A DNA stretch of 64,000 nt from Actinospineispora eucalypti (GTDB taxonomy: Bacteria > Actinomycetota > Actinomycetes > Mycobacteriales > Pseudonocardiaceae). The notes beneath the pieces were generated by a model. It was not told the origin of the DNA, searched no databases, and saw only the letters and a program-made list of their open reading frames with translations. The stretch covers positions 558,001-622,000 of the forward strand of contig JACHMT010000003.1 in the NCBI GenBank assembly GCA_014208095.1. Direction: 5' to 3'. How positions within the stretch are numbered: the stretch's first letter is position 1; every line of letters starts with the position of its first letter. The position numbers and the translations under genes were made by a program. Shown here in pieces: positions 1-6,815 of the stretch.

Positions 1-490
1 GAATTCTCAGAATTCGCTGTCCGCCGAAACAGCCATCGACACGGAGCGCGCGCACATGTCACGGTCGCGATTAGCACATGGCCAAGCCGGACCCGCCGTT
101 ATCCACAGCGGGCAGCTGCTGGCCCAGTGGATCACCGCTGTGCACCGGGCCGACACGGTCAACGTGCCGCCGCGCCCCATCCGCAGGGCCGAGGCCCTGA
201 TCGTCAAGCATGCGCGCGAGCCGCTGACGGTGACGGACATCGCCGAAGCGGTGGGGCTCTCGGTGCGCGGTCTCCAAGTGGGCTTCAGGCGTCACTTCGG
301 AACCACCCCGCTGTCCCGGTTGCGTGAGGCACGGTTGGCCGGCGCGCACGCCGAACTCGTGGCCGCCGACCCGACCACGACGACGGTGTCGGCCGTGGCG
401 ACGGGCTGGGGGTTCTGGCACCTTGGCCGCTTCTCCGCGTCGTACCGCGAGCGCTGGGGGGTCGCCCCCTCCATCACGCTGCGGTCGTGA
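1..490 (+). CDS. AraC-family transcriptional regulator, C-terminal part (5' truncated by window)
   Basis: The reading frame is open from base 2, so the true start lies left of the window; the first internal ATG is at 56. The C-terminal ~100 residues carry the double helix-turn-helix of AraC/XylS regulators: a first HTH around LTVTDIAEAVGLSVRGLQ followed by a RRHFGTTPLSRLREARL-like linker helix, and a second HTH around WGFWHLGRFSASYRERWGVAP. The residues before it (QLLAQWITAVHRAD) look like the end of an N-terminal sensor or dimerisation domain, so this is probably a full-length ~300-aa regulator cut by the window. The ligand cannot be inferred. It ends 212 bp before the likely start of the first response-regulator gene. 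Confidence 0.85.
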   Translation, partial: NSQNSLSAETAIDTERAHMSRSRLAHGQAGPAVIHSGQLLAQWITAVHRADTVNVPPRPIRRAEALIVKHAREPLTVTDIAEAVGLSVRGLQVGFRRHFGTTPLSRLREARLAGAHAELVAADPTTTTVSAVATGWGFWHLGRFSASYRERWGVAPSITLRS

Positions 491-521
491 CTGAAACCCC
501 GGATTCGTGACGAGAGGAGGC

Positions 522-550
522 TTTACCAATGTAAGGGTGCCAGTGGTAAA
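522..550. promoter_or_regulatory. operator-like inverted repeat upstream of the regulator cluster
   Basis: Ten-base arms TTTACCAATG (522-531) and CAGTGGTAAA (541-550) are inverted copies matching at 9 of 10 positions, with a 9-bp gap. The half-site centres are about two helical turns apart, as for a dimeric DNA-binding protein. The segment lies in the gap between the AraC-type gene and the first regulator gene. A weak -10-like TAAATT overlaps the right arm (547-552). Function as an operator is inferred; no binding protein can be named. Confidence 0.4.
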
Positions 551-599
551 TTGTGGTACCGGAGTTATCGCACGGGACCCGTCAGAAGGTTTGGCCGTT

Positions 600-635
600 C
601 CTAGGTGTTCAGACGTCTTTTCGACGTGCCCTAGG
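600..635 (+). promoter_or_regulatory. leader hairpin upstream of the first response regulator
   Basis: An imperfect hairpin: outer arms CCTAGG (600-605) and CCTAGG (630-635), inner arms ACGTC (613-617) and GACGT (623-627) around a TTTTC loop. It lies inside the presumed 5' leader of the regulator gene starting near 703. It has no U-run after it, so it is not a convincing terminator. It could be a leader structure or chance in GC-rich DNA. Confidence 0.25.
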
Positions 636-702
636 AGTGAAGGCCGATGATCAATTCGTTGCATGCTGTACCGGTCGTGCGCGGCCTCGCGAGGGCGGAA
701 CC

Positions 703-1404
703 GTGACGGCCGCTCCGATGGTTCAGCGAGATACCGAGTGGCACCAGCAGAGCGCGACCGAGGCGGTTCGCGTCCTGGTCGTGAGCGACGACGAGGCCAT
801 GCGTGCGGTGCTGCGGCTTGCCGGGTATGAGGTGCGCATCGCCGACGCCGGCGACGACGCCGCCGCCTCGGCCGCGGCATGGGCGCCGACGTTCATGGTT
901 CAAGATGGCTTCACGGTGGCGCGTTACGTGCGCGGACGTCGGCATGTCGTTCCCGCGGTCTTCCTGTCTCCGGGAGACCGACTGAGCCGCGAGCTGCCCG
1001 GCCTGACCGTGGGCGGGGGGAGTTACCTCGCCAAACCATTCAGTCCCGACGAACTGATCGCCAGTGCGCGCGCCGTGCTGCGTCGCGCTCGTCCTGAATC
1101 CGCCGATCAGCGGGATGACGGCGTGCTGAGGTTCGCGGACCTCGAGCTTCACGAGGACAGTTACGACGTACTTCGGGCCGGTAAACCGATCGTGCTCTCG
1201 CTCACTGAATTCAGGCTGCTCCGCTACTTGATGCACAACGCGGACAAGGTGCTGACCAGGGCGCAAATCCTGGATCACGTCTGGCCGTACGACTTCACGG
1301 GTAATGAACAGCTCGTCGACGCCTACGTACTCAAACTTCGACGGAATTGGATCGGACAGGCTCGCGGCTCATCCATACCGTGCGTGGGGTCGGCTACAGC
1401 CTGA
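703..1404 (+). CDS. OmpR/PhoB-like response regulator with pseudo-receiver; 3' end frameshifted
   Basis: Winged-helix response regulator. The frame is open from a GTG at 553, but GTG 703 is preferred: it follows GAGGGCGG at Shine-Dalgarno distance and the receiver starts just after it. The receiver keeps the acidic patch (SDDE) and the lysine (LAKPF). However, the stretch that normally carries the phospho-aspartate is missing: APTFMV runs straight into QDGF. The winged helix (LTEFRLLRYLMHNADKVLTRAQILDHVWPYDF) is normal until about 1345. There the frame leaves the expected C-terminus. The neighbouring frame (1347-1421) encodes the missing LIHTVRGVGYSLKLPRA, so one base appears lost at 1345-1347, by mutation or sequencing error. 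The restored gene would end at 1421. Closely similar to the regulator at 5466. Confidence 0.8.
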   Translation: MTAAPMVQRDTEWHQQSATEAVRVLVVSDDEAMRAVLRLAGYEVRIADAGDDAAASAAAWAPTFMVQDGFTVARYVRGRRHVVPAVFLSPGDRLSRELPGLTVGGGSYLAKPFSPDELIASARAVLRRARPESADQRDDGVLRFADLELHEDSYDVLRAGKPIVLSLTEFRLLRYLMHNADKVLTRAQILDHVWPYDFTGNEQLVDAYVLKLRRNWIGQARGSSIPCVGSATA

Positions 1405-1464
1405 AGTTGCCGCGCGCATAAGGGGTTGCTCGGTCAATTCGGGACGAGTCTTGGGGGTGTAATA

Positions 1465-2199
1465 GTGAGTGCAGTTACTGAAGTGGTGACCACTGATGTG
1501 AGCAAACAGCCGTCGCTGCGGAAGCGTGCAATTGTGGTCGGGCACGGTGAGCCGACCACCAGCAGTGTTCTAGCCGCCCTCGACTCGAGTGGCTACCAGG
1601 TGGTTATCTGTCGCGCTTCATGCGCGGTGCTGGCCAGAAACTCCACAGCCGATATCGTGCTTCTCGACCTGGGAATTCCTGATGTAGACGGCTACAGTTT
1701 CCTGGCTGAGCTTCGGTCGTCAAGTTCCGTGCCCATCTTGGCTTATTCCAGGCGAACGGACGCCGATGCTGTTGTCGAGGCTCTTCAACGCGGAGCGGAC
1801 GACTACATGGTGGAGCCCATGCGGCCGCGAGAGCTGATCGCTCGGGTAAATGCGTTATGTCGTCGGGTGGCAACCGACCCATTGGACGAAGTCCTGAGTG
1901 TGGGAGACATCGAGATTCATGTTGCGGCGCGTGTGGTGGCAACCAGGGAAAAGCTGATCCATTTGACGCCGAGGGAGTCCGAGATCGTGGCGGTACTAGC
2001 CCGCAACACGGGCAAGGTCGTGGGGCGCGAAGAAATCATGTGCGCGGTGTGGGGCCGAGCCAGTACGGCTGTGTCCAGGAATTTGGACGTGCATATCGCG
2101 ACCATACGCGGCAAACTCGCGCGGCCCAACCTGCTGCTCACGGTTCGCGGCTGCGGATACCGCCTTGGGCACAGCCGCGTCAGTGAGGCTCACGTATGA
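1465..2199 (+). CDS. OmpR-like response regulator with degenerate receiver
   Basis: About 244 residues. Start chosen at GTG 1465, preceded by a purine-rich GGGGGTG; an upstream TTG at 1426 is also in frame. The receiver keeps the central aspartate (VLLDLGIPDVDGYSF). It has GHGEP where the acidic pair is expected, and VEP where the conserved lysine-proline is expected (DDYMVEPMRP). Phosphorylation-dependent switching is therefore doubtful. The C-terminal winged helix (LTPRESEIVAVLARNTGKVV through LLTVRGCGYRLG) looks intact. No histidine kinase is encoded nearby. It overlaps the next gene by 4 bp (ATGA), implying translational coupling if that gene starts at 2196. Confidence 0.85.
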   Translation: MSAVTEVVTTDVSKQPSLRKRAIVVGHGEPTTSSVLAALDSSGYQVVICRASCAVLARNSTADIVLLDLGIPDVDGYSFLAELRSSSSVPILAYSRRTDADAVVEALQRGADDYMVEPMRPRELIARVNALCRRVATDPLDEVLSVGDIEIHVAARVVATREKLIHLTPRESEIVAVLARNTGKVVGREEIMCAVWGRASTAVSRNLDVHIATIRGKLARPNLLLTVRGCGYRLGHSRVSEAHV

Positions 2200-2615
2200 C
2201 ACACGAACGGGAAAGGGAACTGATGGGCGGCTCGGAACGTCAGCCAGGACGCGGGATATGCGTGATACTCAGTACGACCTTTGCTCTGCTAGCACTTAGT
2301 GTGGTTGGTGCGCCCAGTGCCCTTGCCGACAACGGGTGCCCCCAGCAAAACGGATACCGCTTTTGCCGGACCTACTTGGGGAACGATTTCATCACCGTCA
2401 CCGCGTATCCGACGGTGGTGAAGGCAGGCAGGCCCGTCGGAACAACCGAAAATGTGTGGATTGATAGTGATCGAGCCAACCACCTAGCCCACGGGAACGG
2501 CCTCGCGCAGTACACGCCGGGTCCGCGCGGCGCTCGCTATAGAGGGTGCTCGTGGTTCCCGAAGCAGCTCGGTGGCCAACAGGTTGTGTGCACCGCCTGG
2601 GTCCAGGGCTACTAA
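2196..2615 (+). CDS. small secreted four-cysteine protein
   Basis: 139 residues if translation starts at ATG 2196, which overlaps the upstream stop as ATGA. ATG 2223, behind AGGGA, gives a more typical short n-region and is an equally good start. A clear Sec signal peptide follows (hydrophobic run ICVILSTTFALLALSVVG, then APSALA before DNG, a good signal-peptidase I site). The mature part of about 95 residues has four cysteines in two close groups (NGC...RFC and GCSW...VVC), suggesting two disulfides in a compact exported domain. I do not recognise the family. Its position directly behind a response regulator suggests it may be that regulator's coexpressed product. Confidence 0.75.
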   Translation: MTHERERELMGGSERQPGRGICVILSTTFALLALSVVGAPSALADNGCPQQNGYRFCRTYLGNDFITVTAYPTVVKAGRPVGTTENVWIDSDRANHLAHGNGLAQYTPGPRGARYRGCSWFPKQLGGQQVVCTAWVQGY

Positions 2616-2711
2616 TGATGATCTCACTGGATAGAGCGTGCGCTATGTGGATAGCCAGCCCAGGCCGGCGAGGGCTAAATCAAGGTCCCATCAAGATCCG
2701 AGGGGCTCGCC

Positions 2712-3776
2712 ATGAATGGTGCGATCAGGTGTGACCATGTCCAGTTCTATGTCGAAGACCTGTGCGCGACGGCCGAGGAGCTGACAGCGGCGTACGGATT
2801 CGTCGAGCTCTTGGCCGAGCCGTCCGGTGGGACGGCGGCTCGGTCGGTGGTGTTGGGCCAGGGCTCGATCGTGGTGGCGTTGACCGAGCCGGGCGCGGCG
2901 GGGCCGGGCCGGGACTTCCTGGACGCACACGGGGATGGGTTGGCGCGGATCGGCTTCAGCTGCACGGACCTGCGCTCGGTGTACGCCCGGGCGGTGGCCG
3001 GTGGCGCGCGTGTGATCGAACCGCCGCGCCGGTTCCGGCCGGTGTGGATGGCCGCGGTGGGCGGCGTGGGTGACGTGGTGCACACCCTGGTCGAGCAACC
3101 GCCGGACACGCCGACCGTGTTCCTGCCCGGTATCGGCTCGGTGCCGCGCGGACCGGTGCACGCCGAACTGGGACTACAGGAGATCGACCACTTCGCGATC
3201 TGTGTGCCACCCGGTGAACTGGCCCGGGTGGCCGCCCATTACCAGCTCGCGTGGGGGTTCGAGCGCATCTTCGCCGAGCGCATCGAGGTGGGCGCGCAGG
3301 CGATGGATTCGGTGGTGGTGGCCAGCCGGGACCGCGGGGCGGTGTTCACCTTGATCGAACCGGCCGGGGCGCAACCGGGACAGATCGACTACTTCCTAGG
3401 CCGGCACGGCGGGGCGGGTGTGCAACACATGGCGTTGCGCACGAACGACATCGTGGCCACGGTTGGTGCGCTTGCGGCCCGGGGTGTGAAGTTCGGGCAC
3501 ACCCCGGCGGCCTACTACGCGGAGCTGCCGAATCGGCTCGCCCGCACACGGCACGAGCTGCTCCGGCTGCGACGCCTCGGGGTACTGGCCGACAGGGACC
3601 ACAACGGCGACCTCTACCAGATCTTCGCCCAGTCGGGCCACCCTCGAGGCACGTACTTCACAGAGATCGTCGAGCGTGATGGAGCCACCACCTTCGGTGC
3701 CAACAACGTCAAGGCGCTGTTCGAGGCCAAGCAGCGCGAGCTGGACCAGGACTCCGACGTTCGGTCCGTCTCGTGA
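2712..3776 (+). CDS. hmaS: 4-hydroxymandelate synthase-like Fe(II) dioxygenase (HPPD family)
   Basis: 354 residues, full family length, ATG preceded by GAGGGG at 2698-2703. Two vicinal-oxygen-chelate halves with the iron ligands of the HPPD/HMS family: His160 (EIDHFAIC), His239 (GVQHMALR) and Glu318 (YFTEIVER). The family converts 4-hydroxyphenylpyruvate to homogentisate (HPPD) or 4-hydroxymandelate (HMS, used for hydroxyphenylglycine in glycopeptide antibiotics). Here FTLIEP replaces the FPINEP-type motif of HPPDs, and Val333 (NNVKALF) occupies the position where HPPDs have Phe and HMS enzymes have Ile. Both favour HMS. The other hydroxyphenylglycine genes (oxidase, aminotransferase) are not in this window. 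The stop overlaps the start of the transporter gene (GTGA), so the two are coupled. Confidence 0.8.
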   Translation: MNGAIRCDHVQFYVEDLCATAEELTAAYGFVELLAEPSGGTAARSVVLGQGSIVVALTEPGAAGPGRDFLDAHGDGLARIGFSCTDLRSVYARAVAGGARVIEPPRRFRPVWMAAVGGVGDVVHTLVEQPPDTPTVFLPGIGSVPRGPVHAELGLQEIDHFAICVPPGELARVAAHYQLAWGFERIFAERIEVGAQAMDSVVVASRDRGAVFTLIEPAGAQPGQIDYFLGRHGGAGVQHMALRTNDIVATVGALAARGVKFGHTPAAYYAELPNRLARTRHELLRLRRLGVLADRDHNGDLYQIFAQSGHPRGTYFTEIVERDGATTFGANNVKALFEAKQRELDQDSDVRSVS

Positions 3777-4663
3777 CGACCGAAACCAGTGCGGCACCCG
3801 GGCAGCGGCGGCACGCGGCCCTGAGCTGCGCGCTGGGTCCCTGCCTCCTGGGTACCGCGTTCCTGGCCACCCAGCAACTGTCGGTCACCCCGTTGTGGAA
3901 CGCGGTGGAACGGGTGCTCCCCGCCGGCCTCGCGCTGCTGGCGCTGCGCCCGGCGCTGCCCCGGGGGCACTGGTGGACACGTTCGCTGGGGTTGGGCGTG
4001 CTGAACTTCGGCGCGTTCTTCGCGTTGCAGGCCCTTGCCGCGCACCGGCTGCCCGGCGCGGTGGTGGCGACCATCACCGCCGGCCAGGCGCTCCTGGTGC
4101 CGCTGCTGGTCGGGCTGTTCGGCGAGCGCATCGAGACGCGGCAGGTGGGTGCGGCGGCGCTGGGTGTGTTCGGGGTGGCGCTGTTGGTGGCGCGCGCGGG
4201 AAACCAGTTGGACCCGGTAGGGGTCGGTGCCGCGTTGGTGCTGGCCGGCTCGGCCGCCGTCGGGATGCTGCTGACTCGGCGGTGGGCCACCCCACCCGGG
4301 GTGCACCACCTCGCCGCCACCTCCTGGCAGATGTTGGCCGGTGGGGTCACGCTGATACCGCTGGCGTGTGTGGCCGAAGGCCTTCCGCCGGCCATGTCAC
4401 CGGGGCAGCTGCTGGCCGCGACCTGGTTGGCGATGGCCGCCACGGCCGCCGCGTTCGCGCTGTTTTTCGGGGGACTGCACGACGGCGTGCCACCGGCCGC
4501 GGTGTCCCGGTCGGCCCTGCTTAGTCCACTGGTGGCCGCGCTACTGGGCTGGATCCTTGCCGGTGAGGCGCTCACCTCGGCGCAGCTCATGGGCATGACC
4601 CTGGTTCTCGGCGCCCAACTGATCGGGAGTCCGTCACCGAACCGGAGGTCCGATGCGCACTAG
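3773..4663 (+). CDS. EamA/DMT-superfamily transporter
   Basis: 296 residues with about ten hydrophobic segments in two repeated halves, as in EamA (DUF6) drug/metabolite transporters of the inner membrane. Family-like features include ERVLPAGLALLALRP in the first half, ATITAGQALLVPLLVGLFGERI at the end of the first repeat, and SPLVAALLGWILAGEALTSAQLMG near the end. The GTG start overlaps the dioxygenase stop by 4 bp. The 3' end overlaps the next gene by 11 bp. Coupling to the dioxygenase suggests export of an aromatic metabolite; the substrate is not determinable from sequence. Confidence 0.85.
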   Translation: MTTETSAAPGQRRHAALSCALGPCLLGTAFLATQQLSVTPLWNAVERVLPAGLALLALRPALPRGHWWTRSLGLGVLNFGAFFALQALAAHRLPGAVVATITAGQALLVPLLVGLFGERIETRQVGAAALGVFGVALLVARAGNQLDPVGVGAALVLAGSAAVGMLLTRRWATPPGVHHLAATSWQMLAGGVTLIPLACVAEGLPPAMSPGQLLAATWLAMAATAAAFALFFGGLHDGVPPAAVSRSALLSPLVAALLGWILAGEALTSAQLMGMTLVLGAQLIGSPSPNRRSDAH

Positions 4664-5465
4664 CCAGCCTTCCGGCCGGCGGGCCGGCGCAGACTTCCGA
4701 AGAACAGTTCAAACTCTGCTCTACGAGTCGTTTCGGCACGCCCAGGGCGACCAGAGACTTCAAATACATTTCATTGAAAGCTATGCCCGCATTCTTAGAG
4801 AACAAGGCGTGTCAATCGATCCGGCTGTTCGGGACGAGCTCGTGCCGCGTATCAGGAGCCGTCGGCTGCCGCGCGGTCACCTGGCGATTTCCAACAGGCA
4901 ACAAGTTGCCGCCCAGTTCGAGTTCTGGTGGCTGACGTTGTGGGACCTCCTTGTGTCCGTCTACGCCGAGGACTCCAGACATGTGCCAAGCTCCGCGCGT
5001 CTGGCCGACCGAATGGTCCTGGTGGGCGGCACGACGGAGATGTCAAGCTTCACCCCCGCGGAGATGCGTCAAATCGATGAGGGTCTCGCGCCGTATCGAG
5101 ACCAAGATGATCCCGCGAAAAGCTCTGCTCAAATCATTTGGGAACGCTTCCTTCCCAATTTGATTCGGGTGGAGTGGAACTTTCAGGGAAACGGTGCACG
5201 GTACCCGGCGCGGCCACGCACCGATGGCGGTGACATCCATGAGTCCAAAATGCTCGGATATTGCGACAGGGCGGCGGCGGTATCGGTCGACCAAGCGTCG
5301 GACCCGGTGAACCAGATATATCTGGAGGTGTCCAGAAGCCTTGCCTGGCTGGCGGCGCACCGACCTCAGGACCCCACCTATGCTGCGTACACGAGACTAA
5401 TTGCGTCATACCGAGCCAACCACCAACGTGCGACGGCGACGCTCGGTGGACAGGCCGTGTGTTAA
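4653..5465 (+). CDS. unrecognised 270-residue protein
   Basis: ATG start lies inside the 3' end of the transporter gene (11-bp overlap), and the TAA directly abuts the ATG of the following regulator, so it sits firmly within the operon. I do not recognise a family. The sequence is soluble-looking, mixed alpha-helical with no signal peptide. It has distinctive runs FEFWWLTLWDLLVSVY, WERFLPNLIRVEWNF and HESKMLGYCDRAA. Base composition is visibly less GC-rich than the giant genes. It lies between a small-molecule exporter and a regulator, so roles in signalling or metabolite handling are both possible. Confidence 0.65.
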   Translation: MRTSQPSGRRAGADFRRTVQTLLYESFRHAQGDQRLQIHFIESYARILREQGVSIDPAVRDELVPRIRSRRLPRGHLAISNRQQVAAQFEFWWLTLWDLLVSVYAEDSRHVPSSARLADRMVLVGGTTEMSSFTPAEMRQIDEGLAPYRDQDDPAKSSAQIIWERFLPNLIRVEWNFQGNGARYPARPRTDGGDIHESKMLGYCDRAAAVSVDQASDPVNQIYLEVSRSLAWLAAHRPQDPTYAAYTRLIASYRANHQRATATLGGQAVC

Positions 5466-6143
5466 ATGGTTCGAGTACTGGTCGTTGGCGAGGACCCGCG
5501 CATGGTGGCGTTTCTGGGCGCTGCGCTGCGCGGCTCCGGCCATCGGATACGAACGGCTGGTTCGGGCGCCGACGCGATCGAGGCGGCCGAGCAATGGGCG
5601 CCCGGCATCGTGGTGCAGGACGGATTCGAGATCACCAGGTCGGTGCGTGGGCAACGCCGCCGCGTTCCGGCTGTTTTCGTCACCCCCGGGGATCAGTTTC
5701 AAAGCATGTTGCCGGGCTTGACGCTCGGCGGCGGTGAATATCTCGCCAAACCATTCAGCTCGGTGGAGCTGATTGCCACGGTGCGCACCGTCCTGCGTCA
5801 CGTGCACAGCACTGACACGACCGGCGCGACCGCTGTGCTGCGATGTGCCGATCTGGAATTGGTTGAGGATACGCGTGACGTGCGTCGAGCTGGTCAAACC
5901 ATTGAGCTGACTCCCACGGAGTTCAGTTTGCTGCGTTACCTGATGTACAACGCTGGCCAGGTACTCACCCGGATGCAGATCTTGGAACACGTGTGGCCCT
6001 ATGACTATGCCGGCGACGACCGAGCGGCGGACATGTGCATAGGCAGGCTTCGTCGCAAGGTCAACCGGGTTCAACCGCCTTTGATCCATACCGTGCGCGG
6101 GCTCGGGTTCTGCCTACGGAAACCAACCGCCGAGAAGACATGA
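5466..6143 (+). CDS. OmpR/PhoB-like response regulator with pseudo-receiver
   Basis: 225 residues, complete. The start ATG immediately follows the upstream stop. The receiver resembles that of the gene at 703: acidic patch VVGED, then WAPGIVV directly joined to QDGFEITR. The strand end and loop carrying the phospho-aspartate are therefore absent, while the lysine motif LAKPFSS is retained. The C-terminal winged helix is intact (LTPTEFSLLRYLMYNAGQVL, ILEHVWPYDYAGDD, LIHTVRGLGFCLRKP). Phosphorylation-independent or ligand-driven control is likely. It shows what the broken C-terminus of the paralogue at 703 should look like. Convergent with the minus-strand LysM gene across a terminator. Confidence 0.9.
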   Translation: MVRVLVVGEDPRMVAFLGAALRGSGHRIRTAGSGADAIEAAEQWAPGIVVQDGFEITRSVRGQRRRVPAVFVTPGDQFQSMLPGLTLGGGEYLAKPFSSVELIATVRTVLRHVHSTDTTGATAVLRCADLELVEDTRDVRRAGQTIELTPTEFSLLRYLMYNAGQVLTRMQILEHVWPYDYAGDDRAADMCIGRLRRKVNRVQPPLIHTVRGLGFCLRKPTAEKT

Positions 6144-6150
6144 GGGGGGC

Positions 6151-6191
6151 GCGGGGCGCGGCTGAGGTTCGACCCCCAGCGCGCGCCCCGC
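6151..6191. terminator. bidirectional-type hairpin between convergent genes
   Basis: A GC-rich stem, arms 6151-6164 and 6177-6191 (GCGGGGCGCG-GCTG against CAGC-GCGCGCCCCGC, one bulged base), with a 12-nt loop. It lies between the stop of the plus-strand regulator (6143) and the stop of the minus-strand LysM gene (6206). It has no long U-run, as is usual in actinomycetes. It probably ends transcription from both sides. Confidence 0.65.
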
Positions 6192-6205
6192 ACAACCTGC
6201 CTAAC

Positions 6206-6754
6206 TTACGGCCGCAGCCGCAGCTGGTCGCCGGCCATGATCAGGTCCGGGTCGTGGACCTGCGGGTTGAGCGCCCGCACCTGGGCCACGGTGAGCCTGG
6301 CGCGTGCGGCGTGCGCGGTGAGGGTGTCGCCGGGGGCGATCAGCACCGTCCCGGGGGCGGCCGGCGGGATGGCCAGCCGCTGTCCTGGGGTGATCCGGTT
6401 CGGATCGGTGATGCCGTTGGCTGCGGCGATCTGCCGGTACCCGACGCGGTGGCGCATCGCGACGCCGGCCAGGGTGTCCCCGGCCGCCACCTGGTAGGTG
6501 GCGGACCCGCCCGAAGCAGGCGCTGCCGCCGCCGGCGCCGGTGCCGCTGGGGCTTTGGGCGCGGTGGCGTTCGTGCTCGGGCGGGCGGCTGCGGCGCTGG
6601 TGTCGGTGTAGGTCATGGAGTTGACCTGGCCGATCACCAGCAGGGCCACCAGGAGGCCGAGGGCGCCGTACTTGAGGATCCGGACGAAGTTGCGGTCCAG
6701 GAACCTCCGTACGGCCAGGACGGCGCCGAAGGTCTTGTTCAGGACGATATTCAC
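6206..6754 (-). CDS. membrane-anchored twin-LysM protein
   Basis: 182 residues. Start chosen at the GTG whose first base is 6754, because AAGGAG lies six bases upstream; longer in-frame extensions would run into the giant gene. One transmembrane helix (KYGALGLLVALLVIGQ) after a basic N-terminus, an Ala/Pro-rich linker, then two LysM repeats: YQVAAGDTLAGVAMRHRV... ending ITPGQRLAIP, and LIAPGDTLTAHAARARL... ending IMAGDQLRL. LysM domains bind N-acetylglucosamine polymers such as peptidoglycan, so the protein should tether membrane to wall. It lies 61 bp behind the 13,354-codon gene and is probably cotranscribed. It occupies the slot where an immunity gene would be expected, but nothing in it looks like an inhibitor. 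Confidence 0.85.
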   Translation of the reverse strand: MNIVLNKTFGAVLAVRRFLDRNFVRILKYGALGLLVALLVIGQVNSMTYTDTSAAAARPSTNATAPKAPAAPAPAAAAPASGGSATYQVAAGDTLAGVAMRHRVGYRQIAAANGITDPNRITPGQRLAIPPAAPGTVLIAPGDTLTAHAARARLTVAQVRALNPQVHDPDLIMAGDQLRLRP

Positions 6755-6815
6755 GATTTTCTCCTTGGATTTGGTGGTTGTTTTGGGTGTCTTCGGGGAT
6801 GTGGGCGCGCGCCGG

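Noticed and set aside
1..15. Two GAATTC sites at the left edge as a repeat or att site
   Set aside because: Two hexamers ten bases apart in coding sequence; no longer repeat, tRNA or integrase nearby.
553..702. N-terminal extension of the first response regulator to GTG 553
   Set aside because: The extra 50 residues are not receiver-like, overlap the inverted repeat and hairpin region, and GTG 703 has a better Shine-Dalgarno position.
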